The notes beneath the pieces were generated by a model. The model did no database searches. It saw only the letters and a program-made list of their open reading frames with translations, and was not told where the DNA came from. This document shows, piece after piece, positions 20,101-31,533 of a stretch of 64,000 nucleotides of DNA. Numbering within the stretch: the stretch's first letter is position 1; each line of letters begins with the position of its first letter. The position numbers and the translations under genes are program-made. Source of the stretch: Craterostigma plantagineum (Eukaryota; Streptophyta; Magnoliopsida; Lamiales; Linderniaceae); NCBI GenBank assembly GCA_027422505.1, contig JAPQWV010000018.1, positions 16,448,001 through 16,512,000 of the forward strand, written 5' to 3'.

Positions 20101-23100
20101 AAGCATTATGAGAGTTCATGGCCCATTAGGGAAAAAACATAAAAGAATAATTGGAAATCGATTGTTACAATCTCTATTCATAAATGACAACTGATGTATA
20201 CATGAGCAAAGTCTTTCGGAAAGAAAACTGAGAAGTGGTCTTACCCATAAAACCGTAGGCAGTCTCGGTGTAAAGAATGACCACAACTTGCTGTTCTGCT
20301 TGCAGCAGCATGGTTTGAAAAGCTTAGCTCCAAAAACTTACCAAAGGACAATCCCCAAGCAGCATCAGACATCACAACCCTTCGTGTTGCCGGCGGGAAG
20401 CTATTAACTCTTGGACACTTTAGGCAACGGTGCCACATCCAAACCTTTCCATCCTTCTCACCAGGTAAAAGAACTTCTGATAGCTTCTTAACAGAGATCG
20501 TGAGGGTTCCTTGCCGATGAGTGTAGCATTGGATGTGAGCTTCTGCAGGCATTTCGCATGATTGACATCTATAGTTCTGTGACAAATTGAGACACTTTAG
20601 TCATATGCATCGAATTTTCTAGTGCAATCTGATTATAAAGCTAATATATATATATATATATATATAGCGAGAGTGAGAGAGGGAGAGAGAGAGAACCTGA
20701 TCAAACAAATTATCCCGCAGAAAGCGACCCAATGGCTTATCAAAATTTCCATAGTACTTGATCCGAAACAGATGGGAACGTTCACAGACAGTTCCCTTCC
20801 ACACACATCGAGATGATAAGGAAACCAAGATGCTTTGATGGTCAGAAGGGGAAGGAGGAAAATCATCTTTCAAACCAGATTTCACCTCAAGATTTTGATT
20901 TTCATCAACTAGTGATAATGAAGGCACATTGATGGTAACATTCAGGTCATAGGAATCATTTTGAAAGGATTTAACATTAGAAAGTACGCTGCCATTCTCG
21001 GCTTGCCGATCTCCCGAGGCAGCCATTTTTCCTGCTTCTAAAGTGTCTGGTTCCCCAGAAAGAGCCAAACCTTGAATCTCACTAACTTCTAACGAGCGGG
21101 AAGGAGATAGCACATTCAAAGAGGAATACTGAAAAACATCAGCAGAAGCTGGCGAGGGAATTCCTTGAGCTGTCACAGAACCAAGAGAAGATTTTCCGGC
21201 ATATTCGTTTTCACTGATAGAAGCTTCTGTTGCATTCACCAAGTCGGAAGCTGGTGCACTTTTCGATCTCTGTGGTTCTCCAGCACACTCAGGGCCGGGT
21301 GTTTTTTCATCCTCTGGGACTGTGAATCCCGATATGGTCGAGATGGACCTGTCAATCTTTAATGGCTTGTCGGGTAGTGCCACAGTGATGGGGTTGTTTA
21401 GAGGAAACTCTGGCAAAGTAGCTCCTTCATCAGCAAGAAAAGATGTTTCAAGAGCCAAGTGATAAGCGGCAAAAATTCCGTACTGTACGACATGCTTCAC
21501 TTTCTTCAGTTCATCCCCATTGGCACCTCGAAGTAATATCTGAAGCAATTGAGAAAATGTATTAGAACGATTGACGAGCATATCGAAACTAACAAAAATT
21601 CGTGTACCTAACATATATTTTTGTGCAATGCTTAACAACCATGAGACCCAAATTTAAACGACGGACATACCACAATCTGTTTTAAACACAAAGGAACCTC
21701 TCATCAAGATTCTGATTACAGAGAGGGAAGCAACATAGACTTACAGTGCAACCCAGTGGTTTTGGACAGCCTTCAAAATACATCAAAGTTTTTGTCAGCT
21801 TTTTCCCACCTTGACCAGCAGTACCATGTTCTTCTAAGATCTTCTCGACATGGAACATTTCACAATATCCTAATTTCTGTGAGGACAGGTGATCGATTGA
21901 AGGGACTATTTGGCTTCCAGTGCATCGGGCTATTCGCTCCAAAAGGGCCTTTTATATTTAAAATTAGTGATATGTCTTTAGCTAGAAGATACTCTTGTGC
22001 ATGACGGGAGACGGATTTTTCCACAAGAAGGATATTAGGATGATGTGCGTCTATCTTTGCAATGGCCATCTTCAGGTGGTCCATTTCCTGGATAAGGAGA
22101 AAAAATATATATTCAACATCAGGAAATGGGAACTAACATGAACAATTAAAAAAGAAAATAATATATTAATTTCTCTGGCCTGAGTAAATGATAAAAAAAT
22201 TTAAGTAAATACAACCTGCTGCAACAAAGTATCAAAGCTGGAAAGGGCATTTGAAACCCTCTGATATTCAAGAGCCCCACCCAGGATGAGTAGACGGGGC
22301 TTTTCAAACTTTGACATCATTCTTCTATGGGCCACATTTTTCTTGCAAACAACTCCTTTGATCACCATGCTGTTCTCAACATGAAAAACAATCACAATGA
22401 GACTGATATTTCTACGGACTAAATATCAAGTGTACTATCTAGTTTTATTCATAGGCATTGGATCCCTTAAAAGAACTTATGAAGGAGACGGTTGCAAAAA
22501 TCAATGTTGGGTATCCTTCTATTTAATGAAGTAAATACGAAAAGGAATAAATTTTTATCAATACCCACGCGTAGGAAGGGGAATGAAAATGATATGATTA
22601 ATGTCTTTGAAGATGTTATAATAAAACTTAAAATATAGTAGTGTGATTAACACAAACACCAAACAATTACCTATCCCTTCGGCTTCCAGAAGCTAAACAC
22701 TTTACTTTGACATAATTCCCTGGGTCCATTTGCCCACCCTTGCTTGTGTCTGGCTTTAGCAAGGTTGCAGCCTCCCATGATAATGCTGTGACTATTTCAA
22801 GCCAACTCTCATTATCATCTTCATTCTCTACCAGAAGATTCTCCATTTGCAGGAGCTGAGTCACCAAAGCCCGAAAGTGAGTATCAACCACATTCTTCAT
22901 AGCGTTCTTATGGTCTTCGTTTGACTTATCTCGGTTTCTAAACTCCCCACTTCCGAAACTGTTTGACTTCCGTAAATATCCCCATTCTCCAGAAGCATTC
23001 ACATCATCGTCATCGTCGAATAAAAGTGCCTCCTTTTCATCGTCTTCATCTTCTGGTTCAGGAGGGAGCCAAATGACTCCATTTTTCTCGAAATCCACAG

Positions 23101-24549
23101 GGTCGATTTCAACATCTGCAGCCACATATATAGATGAGGGTGCCTCGCATTCATCACCAATGTTATTTTCATCAGATTTCTGCACAATCTGCTGAATTTC
23201 CTCAAGAACCTCGGTACTAAAATTATCATTCACGAAGGAGCTATTTGAAGTTTGTGTGGCATCTCCATCTGGATGAACTTTACGTGATCTATAGCCATCA
23301 TCAATGTCATCTAACTTAGCAAGATTGAGATAGCTAGTATCAGGAGAATATGAACTCCTTTTTGAACCTAAGGGCAATTCTCCAAATTCCTCACCTTCAT
23401 TATAACTGCAGTTTGACAAAATATTAATGCAATAATTAGTCGTCATCAGCCAACATGTGCATAAGTATCTAATCGAGGTGTTATCTTAATAAGAAATGTC
23501 GAAAATCAGATCTCGCGTTGTTCTAAAAGCTGTAATACTCAAGTATAACTTCTTGGAAACAAAAACAAAAAACAATATTGCAGGAAAACAACAGTATCAA
23601 CACCAAATGTACTGTTATTTGGATATTAAAATGTACATAAAGCAAAGATATAGCGCATAAGCTGCATAGCAATCTTGAACATCACTCAGTTAAACTATCG
23701 AGAACAACATAGACTAAACATCAAAGTTGACACGAGACAAACAATGACCGACCACCTAGAAAATATCCACAAAATGACAAGCAAGAACACTGAGACAATC
23801 AGACAACGACTTGGGTTCAGTGCAGACAACTAATAAGATATCGGAATTGATCTCTATTATGAGGCAAAATAGCATAAACTTTTAAATCATGGATTAAAAT
23901 TCTCCAAATCTTATTTAATTCAAACACTCAACATAAGAGCAAAGTAAAGTAACCTGGCAAGACAAAATCCAAATTGTTCATGGGGATGGTTCTGTTCTCC
24001 AATGTCCATGGCATGGTCTACAGTAGTCACTGTTGCAACGTTTTCAGCTTGCAAATTTGTTTCCATCACCGTGGATTGAAGTGGGCTAAGTCCAGCAGAT
24101 TGTGATAGTGACACAAACGTAACACTACTATTGTCACAGGTTCCACTGGACTTTGTGATAACCGAACTAGTGGCAGAATGAGTATCGATGCAATCCAAGT
24201 TTGCAACTTGAACCCCATTAGCAGCTCGCGCTGCCAAGTTTTGTTCCCATTGCTTGAAACAGTAATTGCAGACTCTAATCTTCTCCCAATCTTCAAGATA
24301 ATACTTCTGCTCAAAAGAAGGCGCTGGAATCCAATTCGAAGTGCACTTGGTACAGAAAATTCTGCCGCAGAGCCTACAATGGTGTCTGCGGTTGAACAAC
24401 GTAAACTGCGAATCACACTCGTAACATACTCTACAGCTCTCGTCGGGCATCCAAAAATCCCTCGACACATGCGCAGGTTCTGAATGCCAATTGATCCATG
24501 ATTTTATAAGTCCTATCCAATCAGAGCACGCCCTACCCGACGAGTCCAT
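17103..24549 (-). CDS. FAB1: FAB1A/B-like 1-phosphatidylinositol-3-phosphate 5-kinase (PIKfyve), three frame disruptions
   Basis: Phosphorylates PI3P to PI(3,5)P2 on endosomes and vacuole membranes. Eleven coding exons with GT-AG borders can be traced (minus strand): 24549-23954, 23405-22671, 22369-22216, 22087-21745, 21539-20697, 20576-20245, 20045-19922, 19835-19677, 19493-18031, 17823-17557, 17435-17103; total about 1,780 codons, as expected for plant FAB1A/B. Exon 1 encodes the FYVE zinc finger (CRVCYECDSQFTLFNRRHHC, CGRIFCTKC), which separates it from FAB1C/D. Exons 3-5 encode the Cpn60/TCP1-like domain (RLLILGGALEYQRV, LLRGANGDELKKVKHVVQYG), later exons the FAB1-specific cysteine-rich region, and exons 9-11 the PIPK kinase (VMENLLFGRNITRLYDLKGS, DYSLLVGIDEEKHELVVGI, DFMRQYTWDKHLETW). 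Frame is broken at about 21950, 18928 and 18835, each by one base (or two lost); all other exon phases fit. Either a recent pseudogene or homopolymer assembly errors. Confidence 0.95.
18826..18840 (-). other. Frame disruption 3 in FAB1 exon 9
   Basis: Conserved FAB1 sequence reads W-x-G-M...FYRS-NKN-LG. Here TWMG is followed by GGGGAATGACA; removing one A restores MTFMAFYRSLNKNLLG. This is therefore a 1-nt insertion relative to the family. Confidence 0.85.
18918..18935 (-). other. Frame disruption 2 in FAB1 exon 9
   Basis: The frame carrying DTLDAAWTGENLQGFEADIL ends at a TGA shortly after SSVK. The next base onward reads VSEKSGVEDPNGKDSI, which leads to the conserved kinase part. One extra A in an A4 run accounts for the shift. 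Confidence 0.75.
20644..20666. repeat. (AT)n microsatellite in FAB1 intron 5
   Basis: An uninterrupted AT dinucleotide run lies about 30 bp inside the donor site of the intron between exons 5 and 6, followed by a GAGA-rich stretch. Confidence 0.9.
21940..21962 (-). other. Frame disruption 1 in FAB1 exon 4
   Basis: The minus strand reads ...LILNIK then, one base out of frame, ALLERIARCTG. The distance between the two conserved blocks is 10 nt where 9 or 12 is needed. The sequence between is made of A4, G2, C3 and T4 runs, so lost homopolymer bases are a simple explanation. No GT-AG intron fits. Confidence 0.85.
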
Positions 24550-26236
24550 GATAACTCTCCTTTTCCCGTCATTGTGGTATTGTCATTTCTTCACAACTCT
24601 TCGGCGATTTGTAGCCCAATTTGACCCAAAATCAGCAAAACACAACAATCAGTATAACGCAGCCCTTGAGGTAGTTAACAACCCAGGTCTATTTCACAAA
24701 AATGTAGCCAACTTCCTCAATAACTAAGCAGCTCTGAATGGTTTTTAACCAATCCTCCTGAAATCTCCAATATTCATGCAATCAAAATTCAGATTACTTA
24801 GAAAACAAGCACCAAAAGCGAATTGCAATAAATGATCCTCCAATCAAGCTTTTGCTAACATCCGCGATAGACCAATAGATAAAAAAAAGTAACAAACACC
24901 AAACGTTGCCCTTCCCTGATCTAGAACTCACTAATCGATATACAGCGACAAAATCCCCCAAATTTCCGAATTCCAAACAGTGACAAAAAAATCATTGATT
25001 CAAATTCTTCGACAAGAATACAGTGGCGAATTTCAACCCTTCAAAGTTCACTCCTTAATCCACCCGGGCAAATGATCGCCCATCAGATTAAATCCCTTTC
25101 GCATCCATCCGTTAAGCGCCTCAATATCAGCTGAATTTCAGGTCAAATGCTCCCTACGGAAAAGACAATCCACATCAAGCTGATCATTTGTAACCCAAGT
25201 AATAAAACATTAATAAATCCAATATTACTAATTATTATTTTTTTTATTTAAATTATCTGACGAAATATTACTTAACAAATTTCTCTCTTAAAGGCGTGCT
25301 GAACTGTCATTAATAGCTGTTTTTTATTATTCTCCTTTTTTCACTAATTCCACGTATATTAATAGCTGTTTAATCTCCTTTTTTCTTTTTTCTCTGTAGA
25401 TTTCGAGAAAATTCATGTGGGGCTAATTTGGGCTTTTCAGTCAAAAAGTCCAACAAGATTCTATTTTTCGGGACATTTATATGCCAAAGCCAATGTGATA
25501 ACTGATTTGTGTTTGAATTAACTTGGATCTTTCATTATGGACCCGTTCATGCTGTGTTTAGTTTAGTGGATTACGTGAGATAGGAACGAGATATCCAACA
25601 TAATACCGTTCACTGTAAACAAAAGCAAAGTATTAAAGCCCGCAATAAATAGATGGCCCACTACATATAGTCACACGAGCCCGGTGTAATTCGTCCAATG
25701 GGCTGGAGCAATATAATTAATCCAACAATTAAACGGACTAAAAGACGAAAATACCCTTATTCGACTAAATGATAAAATCGTCGATATTTCATGTGATTTA
25801 TATGATAAAAATAAATAAACAAAACTAATTTATTCATTATTTCATGACGATTTTGATATGCATATCTTATATTTTTCGATGTTCAAAAGAATAAGTTTTT
25901 TTTTGTAAATTATGTATTGATGAATCAAGGTTATTTTCGGGATTTTGCAAATAGTACTAAAATTAACTCAACCTATATGTTGGAAAGTGAACACATGACT
26001 TTGGATAACGGATATGATTAATAATCCAAAGAAAATTTATCTACTATTTTCCAATCTTGGAAAGCGAACGCAACATCAGTTTGTTGGATATATCAAGATA
26101 GCAGCCTTTTTATCTTAAATAATCTTGTTCACTTTAAATTATGAACAATGTGGTTTGCCCGCTACAAATTAGCGGCCCGCTACTATAAACCTGAAAACTC
26201 CCTATAATTTATCCAAAAGGGTCTGGGCCTGATAAA
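24550..26236. other. FAB1 5' flank and intergenic region
   Basis: No coding region is recognisable. The first kilobase upstream of the FAB1 ATG presumably holds the 5' UTR and promoter; pyrimidine-rich blocks on the minus strand and possible 5' UTR splice sites exist but cannot be fixed without transcripts. AT-rich beyond 25200. Confidence 0.5.
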
Positions 26237-26506
26237 TTATCCAACCCTTGCTACTAATTGCGTAAAGACCGAAATACCCCTGAAAATGATACAGACCTGG
26301 CAGCCTATTTGCTCAACGAGGTTCGTTAGGTTTCCAATTTCGATTGGGATTGAGCCGTCGAGCCTATTTGCGTTCAACATACGAGTTTCGAGCTTGCAAA
26401 GGTGGAAAATGAAAAGTGGGATTTCACCATTTAAGGCGTTATCGCTCTGAATAAGCACATTTGAGCTCCATAAGGTTGGAGAGCCGATGGGGGATGGGAC
26501 CGGCAA
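26237..26506 (-). pseudogene. Leucine-rich-repeat receptor fragment
   Basis: The minus-strand frame includes NALNGEIPLFIFHLCKLETR and LDGSIPIEIGNLTNL, which fit the plant extracellular LRR consensus (LxGxIPxxIGNLTNL) for about two repeats. No kinase domain or further repeats are visible, and the upstream frame (26510-26872) has stops, so this is a scrap of an LRR receptor-like gene. Which receptor subfamily is not determinable. Confidence 0.6.
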
Positions 26507-26509
26507 GGT

Positions 26510-27538
26510 TCATCTCGTTTTTTCTATTCGAGTGATGGATCGAAGGAGGTAAGGTTGTTGGGGACTTGTTTGAACAAGTCGTGGTAGTTTAGGGCAATCT
26601 CCATGTGCGAGGATTTGGTTCAGACGAATCCCAGTGAAGCAGCGATGATCCTTTCCTCCAGCTTTTTTTCTTTCCAAACAAGAGGGTTGAGGGCTGATGA
26701 AGAATGTGGAGAAGAGACTATGAGGGAGAAGAAAAAAGAGGTTATAGAGCCGATAGAGAGAAGAGATTATGGGGGAGAAGAAAAGGAGATCATAGAACGG
26801 CGGCGACATTAGTGCAAATTTAGGGACGAGCGAGGAGAGGTTGAAGCGCAGAGGAAAAATGTTGGCAGTCATTTGACGAAAGGGATTTTGGCAGAGATCT
26901 CTCTAGTTCGAGCTTCTGCGTCGTTATTTGCTTCGGAACGTGTCGATTTCAAGGTAACTTCAGAATTGGGATTTAACTCAGTTATGTTTTTCGATCGACT
27001 ACCCTGTTAATTTAGCTTTGCACAACAAATCTGAGTACACAAGATATCATACCTATTTCTTGTCCCGAGCCGATGCAGATCTTCGATATGTGCATTTTCG
27101 ACTTCATTTTTTGTAATAAGAGATGTTTCTTGGTGTTTACGATGTTAATTGGAAGATTTTACTTTGAAGACGCAGCCCTTCTATTTTTCTATTTCAGAAT
27201 GTATGTGATCGATTTTCAGAATATATGTGACTGCCATTTGGGCCTGAAATCTTGGACATTGCAACATCTAAGGTTGGACATCCATCAGTGGAATAACAAG
27301 CTTTGAATCTGCGTTTGATTGAAAGATCATGGAACGTACTGAAATTTTTTTAGGGTTAGATTTGTAATATCACATATTTAATGAGATATCCATGAAGCCG
27401 CCTTGGCAAGTGAACAGATAATTTAAAAGACTGACCAATAAAGTGAACACAAATGTTAGATAAGTTTATTATCTGATTTTCTATCTTGGCATTATTTTAT
27501 ATGGCTCTATCTTATGCAGAAAACTAAACGCAGTCTAT
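26510..27538. other. Intergenic, no supported gene
   Basis: Several short ORFs on both strands lack recognisable domains. Positions 26690-26800 are purine-rich (AGAGA/GAAGAA). A stretch near 26877-26960 resembles an untranslated exon ending at AAG followed by GTAACTTC, but no partner exon is found. Confidence 0.4.
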
Positions 27539-27546
27539 CTTAATAT

Positions 27547-28125
27547 CAAGGTTTTGAAGACCGGACCGGACCGGCCGGTTCGGACCGGAAAACCGCGAAC
27601 CGGCCGAAAATCCGGTCCGGTCCCGGTCTGGTTTTCATTTTTAAAAAAAAAAATAGAAAAACAATTAGATTATGAATAACTTGGTCAAAAAGAACAAAAT
27701 TAATGAAAATATGGGTTGGTCTGTTGGTCTAGGCGTCAAATATCATCTTATGGGCCTGGATTCGAATCTCAGATAATCCATTGTATCCGATTTTATAATT
27801 AATTCTTTCCCAACTTTTTATTTCTATTCAATTTTGACCCCGAATCGACAGTTTTAATATTTTACAACCTATGCACAAATAATTTTTAAGGACCAACACA
27901 ATTTACTTTATTCAATTTTATTCTTTAATTTTATAAAATTATAATTTGGAAAAAGTTCACAAAACATTTGTATATTTTCTATGTTATTTGATTGATTCAT
28001 TTAGAAAATTAAATATTTATTATATTAAGATACCGGTTTTACTCTGGTTTGATACAAGTTAAACCAATAAACCTTAAACTACTAAAATTTTCGGTCCGAT
28101 TCGAAAAGCCGGTTTCAGAACCTTG
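27547..28125. mobile_element. hAT-type MITE (579 bp) with 8-bp target duplication
   Basis: Terminal inverted repeats are CAAGGTTTTGAAGACCGGAC at the left and, on the other strand, CAAGGTTCTGAAACCGGC at the right. The flanks are perfect 8-bp duplications CTTAATAT (27539-27546 and 28126-28133), the hAT signature. It encodes no transposase. The left end is rich in CCGGACCGG. A tRNA-like pair of boxes lies inside (27717-27727 and 27758-27770). Confidence 0.92.
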
Positions 28126-28133
28126 CTTAATAT

Positions 28134-29658
28134 CCATCCGTGTTTAGGTCACGAGATACCTCTGGATAAAGTCCATTTATAGCATTTAATCTTGTTTGCT
28201 TTGTAATATTCCAGCCAAGATAAAGCCCGACACTAAAAAAGGCCCGTTATAACAATCAGGCTCCCAATATAACTTATTCAGGGGAGGAGTCGAGATAATA
28301 AACCAAAGATTATGATGGGTCATGATAAAAAGTAAATTACCCACCCCTTAGTTTCAAACATTTGTTAGAACCCTAATTCCCCTATCGTACACATTAAAGA
28401 ACCCTGCGTAATCCTTATAAGCAAAAGAGGCTCTGTGCGAGCAAGTAATGAAATAAATGTTCGAAAGATGCTATTGCTGAGATGTTCACAGCTGCTGCGT
28501 CGACGCTTTCAGGCATAGATTAAGCTTTTCTTTTTCGTTTCAGATTTACGATTTCACCCGAACATTTAGTAACACCAGTCGAGTGATATTACATAGTATG
28601 TAGTTTGGTCCGAAACAATGATGTGATTTTATCATCAAGGAAGAAGGAGTTAGGGTTCTAAGACTTGAAACTGGAAATTATATGTAGCTCAACAATGGTG
28701 AACCAATAGTAGCTATAACGTCGGTGAAATTGAACAATAATGACAACCCTCCAGTATGTGGGAGCCTTTACCCGTCAGTAAGCATTGTTGGTCTCCTTTC
28801 GCTAGTTGATGTTCTTCTTTCGATATTTGTTATATATTTTTGTGTTCGTTATTATTCTTCTCATGACTCGTAACAGATTTGGCCTCGAAGGACTGGATGC
28901 TGAGGTTCTAAACGAGATCGTCATCCTCTCTTCAAGAAAGTTGTCTAGTTTGCTTGCGTAGCCCGATTGACATTTAATAACCTTTTTTGGTAATGTTCCA
29001 CCGATGTAAAACTACTGCTTCAGACAAAGGAGGAGAGATTTGTCTGCGATCTTGATGTATTTTAAGTTGTTGAAAATTCTCTAATGATAGCCAATGAAGA
29101 GTAAGTTTGATCTTGTGCGAGAGGTGCAAAATCTGAGGGCTAAATTTGTCAACTCACACATATAAATGAATAACAATTAATTGATCATGGCAGGTGAACA
29201 TGATAGCTCTTCACTAACTCTGCTTGAAAGTACAAACTAAACGTCATTGTAGGATGAATTGGATGAGATTGTTATCTCATTCTTTATATTGGGCTTTTTG
29301 TGTTACTTTTTCTAGAGCTGAAACTAAACTCGCATAGACTTGTAAACAATACACACTCCAAAAAAAAAGAAACAATACACACAAGCTAGAGAAAAAAAAA
29401 AATAAATTTTGCATTAACTTTTCACACCATTATGCCGTGACAACAACATGACCAATCAAAGTAAGTCCGCTGCCAAATGCTGTGATATTCACGAATTGTC
29501 CCCATTTAAAACCTATAAATAGATCCCCTAGCGAAGAATTCATTCGCTAGACATTTAAACAACTAATCACTTAACATCCTTGTTCCAAATCAAAAAAACA
29601 TGCTCCAATAATTTTAGGGCCCATTCATTGAAAAGTTTCCGTAAAGCGGATTGAATTA
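28134..29658. other. Intergenic, unassigned
   Basis: The stretch 28360-28960 is less AT-rich than its surroundings and has a TATAAG-like element near 28418 and an ATG-rich interval, resembling the 5' part of a former gene, but no open frame over about 20 codons is conserved in appearance. No RNA gene could be supported. 29340-29410 holds A-rich runs. Confidence 0.35.
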
Positions 29659-29964
29659 GTCTAAACCCGTGTTTTAAAAAGTGGAACAACGCGCGCATTA
29701 AGGCGCGCAATAACGTTATTTTTTGTATAACGCGACGACGTGCATAAAAAAAACCGTACGGAATCTTTGACAGTATATTATCACGGTAAAGAATGATTGA
29801 CTATGCTATGACTATGCAAGTTGTCTGACAAGCGACATTGACAAGCATAAATATTTATTTATAATATTCATTTTTCTTTTGCATTTTTTTCTAACTTAAG
29901 GTTACTTTCCATCAAAACATAAAAAGATAATTATTTAATCTAATTTATGTGATAAAATAAAGGT

Positions 29965-30395
29965 GGATCTATAGAAAAATACCTAATAGATAAATTTTTT
30001 ACCAATAACTACCCATGTCAGAAAATTTTACAAATAGATACCCGATTTAATTTTACCAGTTTATAGCATACGTCGTACCATTTTCTGTTATATAGGGTAC
30101 CCAAATGTGTTGATATAGGGTACCTAAATATAGCATATGTCGTACTTACGGAATATCTGTGTGTTACATAGGGCGTACTTAAAAATAGCATACGTCGTAC
30201 CATTTTCTGTTATTTAGGGTACCCAAATGTGTTGATATAGGAAACCCAAATGTGTTATATGGTGTACTTCGGGGATCGGGTACCTTTGTGCAAAAAAATT
30301 ATTCTGTTAGGTACCTACATATAAAAAAATCCCGACTGGGTACTAAATTACAAGTTTTTTTCCAAATAGGTATTTTATATGTAAAAACCCCTAAA
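29965..30395. mobile_element. Possible MULE-type MITE nested in the hAT element
   Basis: The ends carry loosely inverted sequences (AAATACCTAATAGATAAA at left; TTTCCAAATAGGTATTTTAT at right) bounded by A/T-rich ends. The body contains repeated GGGTACC and CGTCGTAC phrases. No clear 9-bp duplication was found, so the call rests on the imperfect inverted ends only. Confidence 0.45.
30063..30241. repeat. Direct repeat of 57 bp
   Basis: Positions 30063-30119 recur at 30185-30241 with a single mismatch; the unit contains GCATACGTCGTACCATTTTC and ends TGTTGATATAGG. The spacing is 122 bp. It lies within the nested AT-rich MITE-like segment. Confidence 0.88.
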
Positions 30396-30845
30396 ATAAA
30401 TAAATTATTTCATGGCGATATCATATATTTTTCGATATCAATATAACTTTCGATAGTTATAATAATCATTTTAACAGGCATATTTTAGTTGGATTGACAG
30501 TAAATTGAAACATGAATGATTTTTTAATTGATACGGGCGCTATTTTATTGTTGAGATTAGAAAAACTTTTTAGTATATCATTTATACATATTTAAGTTTT
30601 AGATTTAACCAATTATTTTACCTTATTTTTAATTTTTGAGAAAATATGAATTATTTAGTCTCATAACTACAATAATGACATAAAAAGTGACCATATTTAT
30701 ATATTATATATTATATATAATTTATTGTATTATATCTAGCTTATCCGAAATACTCACGCAATGCGCTACGGTATGTACGCTACGCACAACCGACCCCAAA
30801 ATGCGATACAGTGCGCTTTGCGGTTTTTAAAACATTGGTCTAAAC

Positions 30846-31533
30846 TACAAAGGTGTCGCAAAATTGGCTTCATATATCTTCTTGTCATACTTTGGACTTA
30901 TAAGCCGAGGCTGTCATAGATTAATTTACTGCTAGAATAAAATGAAGATGAATCAATCTAAAAACTCGAAATTCTTGAATAAGCTTGCGTAAGTTTTAAC
31001 CAAATACAACTTTACAAGCGATGCCGACCGAGCAAGTAGATAGACATAGATCAACTTGCAAGAAAGAGTCCAATCTCAATAAAAAGTACCTAACAAAAAG
31101 CTTTCAGTTAATGCAAGAAGTTTCTGGGATATGACCCCACTTGAAATATCTTAATTCCCAAAACTATCAATTTGATCCTAATTGGTCAAACAATTCGTAG
31201 CCGTCCCTACATATATATCGACTCCCCTTTTTTTGCAAATTGCCCCAACTTGTCATTATCTGTTTTCTCGAGACTTCTCAAGGACAATGCACCCATGTTA
31301 AATGAGCTTTGTCCTCTTTGTCTAGCTTTCAATTAAATGCAAGACGCTAAGCTTACATAACGTAAAAAAGCTGTCTTTAAACCACATTGGTCCGCGTACT
31401 TTAATCCTCGATGTGGGTTCGTCTAATCTTGAAAAGGGTTTTTGTTTTAAGGTTGTAATATCACCCAAATCTGTCGAAAAGATTGGATTTCTATTTCTTT
31501 TTTCTCCTCAAATTGACCTGTTTTTGGTCGGAA
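30846..31533 (+). promoter_or_regulatory. Upstream region of the J-protein gene
   Basis: Non-coding, AT-rich. The 5' UTR and promoter of the J-protein gene should be here. No unambiguous TATA box or heat-shock element array was found; a TTTCTCGAGACTTCTC stretch near 31265 has loosely HSE-like TTC/GAA spacing but is not decisive. Confidence 0.35.

Larger units (their letters stand above)
29667..30837. mobile_element. hAT-type nonautonomous element (1171 bp) with 8-bp target duplication
   Basis: The left end reads CCGTGTTTTAAAAAGTGG and the right end on the other strand CAATGTTTTAAAAACCGC, matching common plant hAT termini. The 8-bp duplication GTCTAAAC is perfect (29659-29666, 30838-30845). 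Subterminal parts are GC-rich (GCGCGC at left, GCGC near 30815). The interior is AT-rich and seems to contain a second MITE (about 29965-30395). Confidence 0.88.

Noticed and set aside
24794..24976. Minus-strand ORF upstream of FAB1 as an extra N-terminal exon
   Set aside because: FAB1 begins normally with the FYVE exon at 24549; the upstream ORF has no conserved motif.
27717..27770. Functional tRNA gene
   Set aside because: A- and B-box-like sequences are present, but no acceptor stem or cloverleaf can be drawn and the sequence lies in a MITE.
28590..28660. C/D-box snoRNA candidate (ATGATGT ... CTGA-like)
   Set aside because: Boxes are imperfect, spacing does not fit and no terminal stem is seen.
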